Assembly (NCBI GenBank): GCA_020634395.1
Contig: JACKBU010000006.1
Span: 62,001 to 126,000, forward strand
Reading direction: 5' to 3'
Length of the DNA stretch: 64,000 nucleotides
Source: Ardenticatenaceae bacterium
GTDB taxonomy: Bacteria; Chloroflexota; Anaerolineae; Promineifilales; Promineifilaceae
A model generated the notes under the pieces. The model did no database searches. It had not been told where the DNA came from and saw only the letters and a list, made by a program, of their open reading frames with translations. The stretch's first letter is position 1. Every line of letters starts with the position of its first letter. Positions 16,729 to 25,088 of the stretch are shown in pieces. The translations under genes were made by a program, and so were the position numbers.

Positions 16729-18390
16729 ATGGCGAAACCCATTCTCTTCACCGTCGACGACGAACCGCACGTTCTGAGCGCCGTCGGGCGCGATTTGCGC
16801 CAGAAGTACGGTCAGGATTACCGCATCATGAAAGCCAGTTCCGGCGCGGAAGCACTGGAAACGATCCGGCAGTTGAAACAACGGGACGAAGCCATCGCCC
16901 TTTTCCTGGTAGACCAGCGCATGCCCGAGATGAGCGGCACCCAGTTTCTCTCCCAGGCCCTTACCTTTTTCCCCGAAGCCCGCAAAGTGCTTCTCACCGC
17001 CTATGCCGACACTGAAGCAGCCATTGCCAGCATCAATTCGATTGGCCTGGACTACTACCTGATGAAACCGTGGGATCCTCCAGAGCAAAATCTGTATCCC
17101 GTGCTGGACGATTTACTTTTTGATTGGGCGGCGACCGTGCCGCTGCCGTACGCGGGCATTCGTGTCGCCGGTACGCTGTGGTCGGCCGGCAGCCACGCGG
17201 TCAAAGATTTTCTGGCGCGCAACCAGGTACCTTACCAGTGGCTGGACATCGAAAGCAATGAAGAAGCCCAAACCCTGGTCGACGCGGCCACAGCGGGAAA
17301 CGGCCGTCTCCCCGTCGTCTTCTTCCCCGATGGCGATGTCCTCATCGAACCCACCCCCCAAACCCTGGCCGACAAAATCGGCATGCGCACACAGGCCACC
17401 GAGCCATTTTACGACCTGATCATCATCGGCGCGGGCCCGGCAGGATTAGGCGCGGCCGTTTACGGCGGCTCCGAAGGCCTGCGTACCCTCATGATCGAAA
17501 AAGCCGCGACCGGCGGCCAGGCCGGCACCAGTTCGCGCATCGAAAACTACCTGGGCTTCCCCAAAGGATTGAGCGGCGCTGATCTGGCCCGGCGGGCTAC
17601 GGCCCAGGCCCGGCGCTTTGGCGTAGAGATTCTGGTGCCCCAGGAAGTCGTACAGGTGCGTATCGAGGATCCGTACCGCTTGGTCCGCCTGGCGGATGGC
17701 ACCGAATTAGGCTGCAAAGCGCTGCTGGTGGCTTCCGGGGCCACCGTGCGTCAGCTCGACGCACCAGGCATGGCCAACCTGACCGGGGCGGGTGTCTATT
17801 ACGGCGCCGCCATCACCGAAGCGGCCCATTACCGGGATCGGCACATCTTTGTGGTGGGCGGGGCCAACTCGGCCGGGCAAGGCGCGATGTTCTTCGCGCG
17901 CTACGCCCAGCAAGTGACCATACTGGTGCGTGGCAGTTCTTTAGAAAAAGGGATGTCACACTACCTGGTGCAGCAAATTTACCATCAGCCCAACATCGAT
18001 GTCTGCGTCAACACAGTTGTTACCGAGGTGTTTGGCGAGCAGCGGCTTGAGCGTCTCACCACGCTGAACACAGTCACCAGGGAAGCCCAAACCGTGCCGG
18101 CGGATGCGTTGTTTCTCTTTATTGGCGCAGTGCCCCATTCGGACATGGTAGCCGGGGTGGTGGAGCGCAACAACGCCGGTTTTATCCTCACGGGAACCGA
18201 CTTGCTGAAGAACGGCCGTCGTCCCCAGGGTTGGGCTTCCAAACGGGATCCATTTCTGTTGGAAAGCAGTGTGCCCGGCATTTTTGCCGCCGGGGATATT
18301 CGTCAGGGGGCCGTGCGCCGCGTGGCTTCGGCCGTGGGTGAGGGAGCAATTACGGTGGGGCTGGTACACCAATACCTCAAGACGGTCTGA
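16729..18390 (+). CDS. Fused response regulator / thioredoxin reductase-like FAD protein
   Basis: A 553-aa three-part protein. Residues 1-125 are a receiver (TVDDEPHV, phospho-acceptor D62 in LVDQRMPEMSG, K in MKPWD). Residues about 140-215 resemble a glutaredoxin/thioredoxin-like domain, but where CxxC would be the sequence reads LWSAGSH. Residues about 225-553 are a thioredoxin reductase-type FAD/NADPH module (IIIGAGPAGLGAAVY; second Rossmann VVGGANSAGQGA; FAAGDIRQGAVRR). The usual CATC is replaced by GVYYGAAITEA, so no CxxC remains in the chain. This architecture is known as fused response regulator/thioredoxin-disulfide reductase, usually beside kinases; loss of both dithiols implies a different electron acceptor or a sensory role. 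Confidence 0.9.
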   Translation: MAKPILFTVDDEPHVLSAVGRDLRQKYGQDYRIMKASSGAEALETIRQLKQRDEAIALFLVDQRMPEMSGTQFLSQALTFFPEARKVLLTAYADTEAAIASINSIGLDYYLMKPWDPPEQNLYPVLDDLLFDWAATVPLPYAGIRVAGTLWSAGSHAVKDFLARNQVPYQWLDIESNEEAQTLVDAATAGNGRLPVVFFPDGDVLIEPTPQTLADKIGMRTQATEPFYDLIIIGAGPAGLGAAVYGGSEGLRTLMIEKAATGGQAGTSSRIENYLGFPKGLSGADLARRATAQARRFGVEILVPQEVVQVRIEDPYRLVRLADGTELGCKALLVASGATVRQLDAPGMANLTGAGVYYGAAITEAAHYRDRHIFVVGGANSAGQGAMFFARYAQQVTILVRGSSLEKGMSHYLVQQIYHQPNIDVCVNTVVTEVFGEQRLERLTTLNTVTREAQTVPADALFLFIGAVPHSDMVAGVVERNNAGFILTGTDLLKNGRRPQGWASKRDPFLLESSVPGIFAAGDIRQGAVRRVASAVGEGAITVGLVHQYLKTV

Positions 18391-18505
18391 CGGCCGTTTT
18401 CCCGCGGGGCAATTGTCCTCGCCTTGCCAATCTATTTGATACAATTACACCCATCATGAATCGGCACGCTTTTGGCTGTACGAATTCCCTGCCGAACTGA
18501 GGCTT

Positions 18506-21500
18506 ATGATGCGGCACAACCTGCCTGTTCAATCCACACCCTTCATTGGCCGCGCTGACGAACTGGCAGCCCTGGACAGTTATCTGGCCGACCCGGCCGT
18601 GCGCCTGATCACGATTACCGGTCCCGGCGGCATGGGCAAAACCAGGCTGGCCATAGCCTGCGCCGAACGGCAGGTTGCCGGGCCGTCCCTCAGCGTGGAA
18701 GCCTCCGCCACGCCGGACTTTCCGCAGGGCGTGTTTTTTGTGCCCCTGGCCCCCGTCCACGAATCGGAGCAGATAGTGGATGCACTGGCCGAGGCGCTGG
18801 CCTTTCCCATCCAGGCCGGAGACCGGGAGCAGCGCCCGCCCAGGCAGCAACTGCTGGATTACCTGCGCGAGAAACAGATGCTGCTGATCCTGGATAACTT
18901 TGAGCATTTGCTGGCCGGCGTCGATCTGGTGAGGGACATTTTGCACACGGCCGTTGCCGTCAAAATACTTACCACCTCCCGCGAACGTCTGCACCTGCCC
19001 GAAGAGCAAGTTTATCCTATCCAGGGGCTGGCTTATCCTCAGTGGGAAGGCTCCGCAGATGCGCGGACGTATACGGCCGTGCAGTTGTTCTCCCAATCGG
19101 CCAAACGCAACGATCCTCGCTTCACGATCACCAGCGAAGAAATGAGCCACCTGGCGCGTATCTGCCGCCTGGTGCAAGGCATGCCGCTGGGTATTGAACT
19201 GGCCGCCTCCTGGGTCGACATGCTGGCCCTGCCGGAAATCGCCGCCGAAATTCAAAAAAGCCTCGATTTTTTGGAAGCGGAAAACCGCCACCAGACGGAC
19301 CGGCATCGCAGTATGCGCGCTGTTTTTGACTATTCCTGGCAGCTTCTGGACGCCGAGGAGCGGGAGCTGCTGCCGCAGCTTTCGGTTTTCCGGGGCGGCT
19401 TTAGCCGGGAGGCGGCGCAGGTTGTGGCCAATGCTTCGCTGCGGGCGCTGGCCCGGTTGGCGAACAAATCGCTGCTGCAGTTTGATAAGGGCAACGGCCG
19501 TTACCAGATGCACGAGCTGCTGCGCCAGTATGCTGTTGAAAAACTGGCGGCGGCAGAAGCGGAAACGGCCGTCTACCAGCGCCATGCTCTCTATTACGCC
19601 CAACTCCTGGCCGATCGGGAGCCTCAACTGCGCGGCGCCGAAAGCGAGCAGGCAGCCGAAGAAATCGAAGGCGCCATCGACAACCTGCGCGCCGCCTGGC
19701 GCTGGCTGCTCCACCACCGGCGCGCCGCCGACCTGCTGCCGGCCATGAACGGTCTGGGTTACTACCTGCTGGTGCATAATCAGTACCAGCTGGGTTTTGA
19801 GCTGTACCAGCAAGTTCAGCAAGTCTACGAGTCACCGGCGACTCCGCTGGAAAAACGCCTGTGGGTGCGGGCCGTCAACTGGCATACGTTCCTCCTGCTC
19901 GACATCACCGTAGGCAATAAGGAGTATGCCCCGGCGCTCAGCCAGGCTCTCATCATCTTAAAGGAACTACAGCAAACCGGCGAGGCGGTAGACATGGACC
20001 GGGCGTTCACCTGCTACCTCCTGGGCGCCTGCCTGAGTCCCGGCGTGCACTATTCCGACGAAAGCATCCACTACGTGCAGATTGCCCACGACCTCTATCA
20101 AAAAGCCGGCTTTGCCTGGGGCCTGGTGCAGACCTTGAGCTGGTTGAGCTGGAGCATATTTTTTAGAGGGAACACTGGGAATGGCTACCTGACCGCCCAG
20201 GAGATGGACGCGGAAGCGCTGCGCATGGCCCAGGCCACGGGCAACCGCTGGTTAAAGCAGGTCACCCTGTCTGGCGTGTGCATGCGGGCCATCCAGGCTG
20301 GGGATCTGGCGGTTATCACCCGCCACCTGGACGAGCTGACCCAGGAAATCGAGTCGCTGCGGGCCAATCGCTACCGCGCCCAGCTGGGCGAACATCTGCG
20401 TTTCCAGGCCATGTTTTTATTGCATAGCGGTTTCCCGGAAGGGGCTTACGGCGCCTTTCACGACGCACTGACCATTTACCAGGAGCTTGGACAACCCGTT
20501 GACGAATTTTTCCAGTTGAATCTGGGATCGTTCTCCATGCACTGCGGTTCTTATGCCGAGGCCGCCGCGCATTTACAGCAGGGTCTGACATTATCGCAAC
20601 AGCATGACAATTCATGGGGAATTGGCTACGGGCAAATTCTGTTTAGCATGTATGAACTGGCCAACGGCCGTCTCGCGGAGGCGGAGCAGCGCCTGGTTCG
20701 TTTTCTTTCCGCGGCCGAACAGGCGCCAGATGCCATACCAGGCGACATTGCCGGAATTCGCGCCAATCTGGCGCTGGCCTTGTGCCGCCAGTCGCGCTGG
20801 TCAGAAGCCCTGCCTTACCTTTTCAAAAGCCTGCAAACGGTAGCCGCCGGGCGGTATTACCTGCCGCTCATCGAGCTGCTGCCGGGGCTGTGTGCGACGC
20901 TGGCCCACCAGGGCCACCAGGCGCGCGCGCTGGAGCTGTATGGCGCTTTGCTGGCCCGGCCTTATTACGCCAATTCGGTCCTTTTTCAGGATATGTCCGG
21001 CCACTTTCTGCGCAGCATGGCGGAATCGCTGCCGCCTGCGCTGGTACAAACGGCCGTAGCGCACGGCGAGACGCTGGACGTCTGGGCTTTGGCCGAGGCG
21101 CTGCTGGATGAACTGGCCGCACTGGGCTGGGACCAACCGGCCGCCGCCGCAACGGGAACGGCCGTTGCGGCCATGCCCGCCGCGCCTGAACCGGTGTTAC
21201 GGCCGTTGCCCACCGATCAGGTGCCCACCGACCAGGTGCCCACCGGCCAGGTGCCCACCGGCCAGCCGCTGGAGCGTTTCCAGCAAGAAGAACTGTTGGC
21301 CACCGGCGGCCACGGTGAAGTCTACCGCGGGCGCGAGACCACCACGGGGCAGCAGGTAGTCATCAAGCGCCTCAAACAAGAAGTGGCCGTCAACCAGCCG
21401 GAAATGGTCGAGCGGTTTCTGCGCGAAGCCGAGGTCCTGCGCCAACTGGACCATCCCAATATTGTCAAAATGCTCGCCGCGCAAGAGACCGACACCGGGC

Positions 21501-22078
21501 ACATCATTGTGATGGAGTATGTGCCCGGCGGCACGCTGGCAGAATTACTGGCCAAAGAAGGACAACTGTCCATATCCCGCACAGTCGATATTGCCCTGGA
21601 ACTGGCCGATGCCCTGGCCCGGGCGCACCACCTGGGCGTCGTCCACCGCGACATTAAACCGGCCAACGTCCTGCTGGCGGTCGATGGCACCCCGCGCCTG
21701 ACAGACTTTGGGGTCGCCAGCCTGACGCAAACGGACAAACGCCTGACGCAGACGGGTGTCATCTTGGGCACTATCGATTATTTAAGCCCCGAAGCCTGTG
21801 AAGGCAAACCGCTGGACGCCCGCAGCGACATCTGGAGTTTTGGCGCGTTGTTGTATGAAATGCTGGCAGGCGACCCGCCCTTCAGCGGGGATTCCCTGCT
21901 GATCACGTTGATGGCCATCCTGACTCGCCCCACGCCGGACGTGCAAGAAAAACGGCCGTCTACCCCCACGAAGCTCAAAACCCTCATCGACCAGATGCTG
22001 GTCAAAGACATCCAGCAGCGCCTGGCTTCCATGCGCCGCGTCGCCGCAGAACTGGAAGACATCCGCCGCCAGTTATAA
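18506..22078 (+). CDS. NB-ARC-type ATPase / TPR / Ser-Thr protein kinase fusion
   Basis: A 1190-aa protein. It opens with QSTPFIGRADELAAL and Walker A GPGGMGKTRLA (K45), a STAND/NB-ARC-like ATPase; Walker B (LLILDNFEHLL) is near 130, and the motif GMPLGIELAASW follows. Residues about 370-870 are helical repeats of TPR type. A Pro/Thr/Gln linker with four pentapeptides of the form VPT(D/G)Q lies near 900-920. Residues about 920-1190 are a Hanks-type kinase: TGGHGEVYRG, VIKRLK, HRDIKPANVLL with catalytic D1049, TDFGVAS and SPEA. STAND modules usually sit with a transcription-factor output, as in MalT-type proteins; here the output is a kinase. It closes the signalling cluster after a 115-bp gap. 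Confidence 0.9.
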   Translation: MMRHNLPVQSTPFIGRADELAALDSYLADPAVRLITITGPGGMGKTRLAIACAERQVAGPSLSVEASATPDFPQGVFFVPLAPVHESEQIVDALAEALAFPIQAGDREQRPPRQQLLDYLREKQMLLILDNFEHLLAGVDLVRDILHTAVAVKILTTSRERLHLPEEQVYPIQGLAYPQWEGSADARTYTAVQLFSQSAKRNDPRFTITSEEMSHLARICRLVQGMPLGIELAASWVDMLALPEIAAEIQKSLDFLEAENRHQTDRHRSMRAVFDYSWQLLDAEERELLPQLSVFRGGFSREAAQVVANASLRALARLANKSLLQFDKGNGRYQMHELLRQYAVEKLAAAEAETAVYQRHALYYAQLLADREPQLRGAESEQAAEEIEGAIDNLRAAWRWLLHHRRAADLLPAMNGLGYYLLVHNQYQLGFELYQQVQQVYESPATPLEKRLWVRAVNWHTFLLLDITVGNKEYAPALSQALIILKELQQTGEAVDMDRAFTCYLLGACLSPGVHYSDESIHYVQIAHDLYQKAGFAWGLVQTLSWLSWSIFFRGNTGNGYLTAQEMDAEALRMAQATGNRWLKQVTLSGVCMRAIQAGDLAVITRHLDELTQEIESLRANRYRAQLGEHLRFQAMFLLHSGFPEGAYGAFHDALTIYQELGQPVDEFFQLNLGSFSMHCGSYAEAAAHLQQGLTLSQQHDNSWGIGYGQILFSMYELANGRLAEAEQRLVRFLSAAEQAPDAIPGDIAGIRANLALALCRQSRWSEALPYLFKSLQTVAAGRYYLPLIELLPGLCATLAHQGHQARALELYGALLARPYYANSVLFQDMSGHFLRSMAESLPPALVQTAVAHGETLDVWALAEALLDELAALGWDQPAAAATGTAVAAMPAAPEPVLRPLPTDQVPTDQVPTGQVPTGQPLERFQQEELLATGGHGEVYRGRETTTGQQVVIKRLKQEVAVNQPEMVERFLREAEVLRQLDHPNIVKMLAAQETDTGHIIVMEYVPGGTLAELLAKEGQLSISRTVDIALELADALARAHHLGVVHRDIKPANVLLAVDGTPRLTDFGVASLTQTDKRLTQTGVILGTIDYLSPEACEGKPLDARSDIWSFGALLYEMLAGDPPFSGDSLLITLMAILTRPTPDVQEKRPSTPTKLKTLIDQMLVKDIQQRLASMRRVAAELEDIRRQL
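21206..21265 (+). repeat. Four in-frame 15-bp repeats (VPT-D/G-Q linker)
   Basis: Four consecutive 15-bp units encode Val-Pro-Thr-Asp/Gly-Gln between the TPR and kinase parts of the preceding protein. The unit is GTGCCCACCGAYCAG with GGC replacing GAY in the last two. A length-variable flexible tether is likely. Confidence 0.85.
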
Positions 22079-22230
22079 GCTCTGTTCTCTCCACTCCAAT
22101 CCACTCCAAAATCGTCCTGGATCTATATCCTCTCTATGTACCCGGGTATGTTGTGCCTGGCTGCGCCTTTTGTTAGCGTGGAGTTGGTGAATCTGTGTGT
22201 AGATTGCTCGGAGACGGAGAGAGTTGGTTC

Positions 22231-24168
22231 ATGAAACAAAACGTAGCCCAAAAACTAATCTCCAGCCATCTTGTTGATGGACAAATGGAACCGGGCGCCG
22301 AAATTGCCCTAAAAATTGACCAGACACTGACCCAGGACGCGACGGGCACCATGGTCATGCTGGAATTTGAAGCTATGGGCGTGTCGCGCGTTCAGACCGA
22401 ACTGTCGGCGCAATACGTCGATCACAACCTGATCCAGGCCGATTACCGCAACCCTGATGATCACCTGTTTTTGCGCAGCGCCTGTCGGAAATTTGGCCTG
22501 TGGTACAGTCGCCCGGGCAACGGGGTCAGTCACCCGCTGCACATGGAGCGCTTCGGCGCTCCCGGCAAGACGCTGGTTGGCTCGGACAGCCATACGCCGG
22601 CGGCCGGTTCGTTGGGCATGCTGGCGTTGGGCGCTGGCGGGCTGGAAGTGGCGTTGGCGATGGCCGGCAACCCGCTGCACCTCAAGATGCCGCTGGTGAT
22701 GGGCGTGCGGCTGACCGGCAAGCTGCCAGCCTGGGTCAGTGCCAAGGATGTTATTCTGGAAATGCTGCGCCGCTACGACGTAGACGGCGGCGTGGGCAAA
22801 ATTATTGAGTATTACGGCCCTGGCCTGGAATGCCTGACGGCCATGGATCGCCACGTGATTGCCAACATGGGCACGGAACTGGGCGCGACGACGACGGTTT
22901 TTCCGTCGGATACGGCCGTGCGCCGCTTTTTGCGCCGGCAGGGCCGCGCCGAAGACTGGGTGGAACTTCTGGCCGACGAAGGGGCTGCCTATGATCTACA
23001 CGACGAAATCAACCTGTCCGAGCTGGAACCCCTGATTGCCACACCCAGCAGCCCCGGCAACGTTGTGCCCGTGCGCGAAGTAGCCGGCAATGACATTTAC
23101 CAGGCCTATATCGGTTCGTCGGCCAATCCGGGACTGCGTGATTTTGCTGTGCCGGCGCTGGTAGTAGACGGCCGTCAGGTCCACGACCGGGTTTCCTTCG
23201 ACGTCAATCCTACTTCACGCCAGATTTTGGAAAACCTGGCCCAACTGGGTTTGCTGGCCAAACTTATTCACGCCGGGGCGCGGGTGCACCAGGCCGGCTG
23301 CAACGGCTGCATCGGTATGGGACAGGCGCCGGCTACCGGGCGCATCAGCCTGCGTACCGTGCCGCGCAATTTTCCCGGCCGCTCCGGCACACCGGAAGAC
23401 GCCGTCTACCTGTGCAGCCCGGAAACGGCCGTGGCCGCCGCCATCACCGGCAAGATCACCGATCCGCGCGAGCTGGACATCCCTTATCCGCGCTTTGAAG
23501 AGCCCGACGACATCATTCTCAACCGGGAAATGCTGGTGCCGCCCGAACCTGAAAGCCACCACATCGAGCTGCAGAAGGGGCCAAACATCAAGCCGCTGCC
23601 CCAGTTCCAGGCTATGCCCGACACCATCGCCGGCAAAGTGCTGCTGGCTGTAGGCGACGATGTTTCTACTGATGAAATCATGCCCGCCGGAGCAAAAGTG
23701 CTGCCCTACCGCAGCAACATCCCGGAAATCAGCAAGTTTGTGTTTGCCCCAATCGACGGCCGTTACTACGAGCGCGCTATGGCCAATCGGGAGCAGGGGC
23801 ACTTTGTCGTCGCCGGAGAAAACTACGGTCAGGGTTCCAGCCGCGAACACGCGGCCCTGGCCCCCCGTTATCTCGGCCTGCGTGCTGTGATTGCTAAAAG
23901 CTTTGCCCGGATTCACTGGCAAAACCTGGTCAACTTTGGCATTTTGCCCCTGACGTTTGTGATTCCGGGAGACTATGAACGCATCGTGGAAAACGACGAG
24001 CTGGCCCTGCCGAGTATTTGCGACGCTATCCGCCAGAGCAAACGTGTGGAACTGGTTAACCGCACCAAAGGAGAAACGTATCCCGTGGCGCACACCCTGT
24101 CGGACCGGCAGGTGGAAATGGTGCTGGTGGGCGGACAGATCAATTTGTTCCGCAAACGGCAGCATTAG
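22231..24168 (+). CDS. Aconitate hydratase
   Basis: A 645-aa aconitase catalysing citrate-isocitrate interconversion in the TCA cycle. Hallmarks are VGSDSHTPAAGSLGMLALGAG near 115-135, the cluster cysteines (CNGCIGMG near 355, CSPE near 400), and the swivel domain with VGDDVSTDEIMPAG and GENYGQGSSREHAAL. It is shorter than the 890-aa AcnA/AcnB enzymes and matches the compact type shared with archaeal and thermophile proteins. The ATG at 22231 is chosen because the conserved start MKQNVAQKLISSHLVDG follows; GGAG lies about 11 nt upstream. It heads a run that includes sucA and sucB, so the oxidative half of the cycle is grouped. Confidence 0.92.
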   Translation: MKQNVAQKLISSHLVDGQMEPGAEIALKIDQTLTQDATGTMVMLEFEAMGVSRVQTELSAQYVDHNLIQADYRNPDDHLFLRSACRKFGLWYSRPGNGVSHPLHMERFGAPGKTLVGSDSHTPAAGSLGMLALGAGGLEVALAMAGNPLHLKMPLVMGVRLTGKLPAWVSAKDVILEMLRRYDVDGGVGKIIEYYGPGLECLTAMDRHVIANMGTELGATTTVFPSDTAVRRFLRRQGRAEDWVELLADEGAAYDLHDEINLSELEPLIATPSSPGNVVPVREVAGNDIYQAYIGSSANPGLRDFAVPALVVDGRQVHDRVSFDVNPTSRQILENLAQLGLLAKLIHAGARVHQAGCNGCIGMGQAPATGRISLRTVPRNFPGRSGTPEDAVYLCSPETAVAAAITGKITDPRELDIPYPRFEEPDDIILNREMLVPPEPESHHIELQKGPNIKPLPQFQAMPDTIAGKVLLAVGDDVSTDEIMPAGAKVLPYRSNIPEISKFVFAPIDGRYYERAMANREQGHFVVAGENYGQGSSREHAALAPRYLGLRAVIAKSFARIHWQNLVNFGILPLTFVIPGDYERIVENDELALPSICDAIRQSKRVELVNRTKGETYPVAHTLSDRQVEMVLVGGQINLFRKRQH

Positions 24169-24233
24169 CAAGCACGGCCGTTTCTCCCACCGCTATCCCC
24201 CTACCCAGACATAGAACGCTAGGAGACGTATTG

Positions 24234-24638
24234 ATGAACGAATTAGACTTTACCCTGGAATTGAACAGCGAGGATTTAAACAAAGAAACAGAATATGACT
24301 TGTTTACCACAGCAGAAAGTTTTCTAAAACAACTGGCTGCCGATCACGACGATATGGTCGGAGCGGCGATTAACATTCGCCGACCGGCGCATGGCGAAAC
24401 CACATATCTATACGAAGTTACCGTGGTGGTGTACAGCCGCCCGGAACACATTGCAGCCACCGACAAAGCCTCTGATCCACAGCTGGCTCTGGACAACGCC
24501 CTGGACGCAGCCGCCCGCCAGATCCGCCAGCGGCGCGAAAAACTGAAGAAACGTTGGGAGCGCCCAGGCAACGAGCCGGTTGACCAGGAAGTGATAGAAG
24601 TGATGGCCGCCGAGGAAACCAACCCGGATGAGGGCTGA
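24234..24638 (+). CDS. HPF/RaiA-like small protein
   Basis: A 134-aa acidic/basic small protein. The middle (YLYEVTVVVYSRPEHIAA), a D-P-x-x-AL-x-NAL-x-AA segment, and the basic end RQIRQRREKLKKRW resemble the beta-strand plus helix of hibernation-promoting factor and sigma-54 modulation proteins, which bind the ribosomal decoding site in stationary phase. The N-terminus is less typical, so a relative with another role is possible. AGGAGA is 7 nt upstream of the ATG at 24234; the TTG three bases earlier is less likely. It lies 65 bp after aconitase and 71 bp before the next small gene. Confidence 0.5.
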   Translation: MNELDFTLELNSEDLNKETEYDLFTTAESFLKQLAADHDDMVGAAINIRRPAHGETTYLYEVTVVVYSRPEHIAATDKASDPQLALDNALDAAARQIRQRREKLKKRWERPGNEPVDQEVIEVMAAEETNPDEG

Positions 24639-24709
24639 ATGGCGTAACGGCCGTGTTCCTCCCTCCTAAATCTGCAAATCCATCCGTATAAACCTACAAG
24701 GAGATTAAA

Positions 24710-25072
24710 ATGACCGTTTTAGTTGGCTTAATGGACAATCAAGAAGAAGTAGAGCGCGCTGTCAACGCCCTCACCACCTCACAAGGTGATGACGTCGACA
24801 TTCGCACAATCGAGACGTGGCCGGACGGAGGAGAACCAGTAATAAATGCCCTGCCCGTGGCCGAAGGTTTTAATACAGCGGCCGCGGTCTCCCCGCTGAC
24901 GGCCGTTCCCTCCCTGTCTGATCTCGACCAGGAAGAAATCGACTACTTCCGGCGCAACGTGCAAAACGGCGGCGTCTTGCTCATGGTGCAGATGGACGAC
25001 GATGACGACGATCTGCCTGAAGTGCAGCGAATCCTGCAAGACCACAGCGTAAAAATGACCAGTGTCAAATAA
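24710..25072 (+). CDS. Small acidic protein, possibly YflT/general stress 17M-like
   Basis: A 120-aa protein that begins TVLVGLMDNQEEVERAVNAL, reminiscent of the start of YflT-type heat-induced stress domains, which scan two residues after a short beta-strand and then an amphipathic helix. The C-terminal part has a D-D-D-D-D run and a predicted strand-helix-strand (GGVLLMVQMDDDDDDLPEV). No catalytic residue stands out. A strong GGAG lies 7 nt upstream. It sits 16 bp before sucA, so it is translated from the same message; the reason is unknown. Confidence 0.55.
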   Translation: MTVLVGLMDNQEEVERAVNALTTSQGDDVDIRTIETWPDGGEPVINALPVAEGFNTAAAVSPLTAVPSLSDLDQEEIDYFRRNVQNGGVLLMVQMDDDDDDLPEVQRILQDHSVKMTSVK

Positions 25073-25088
25073 CTGCGAGGCATGACAA

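Noticed and set aside
18424..18445. Promoter TTGCCA/TACAAT before the STAND-kinase gene
   Set aside because: The spacer is only 10 bp, too short for a sigma-70 promoter.
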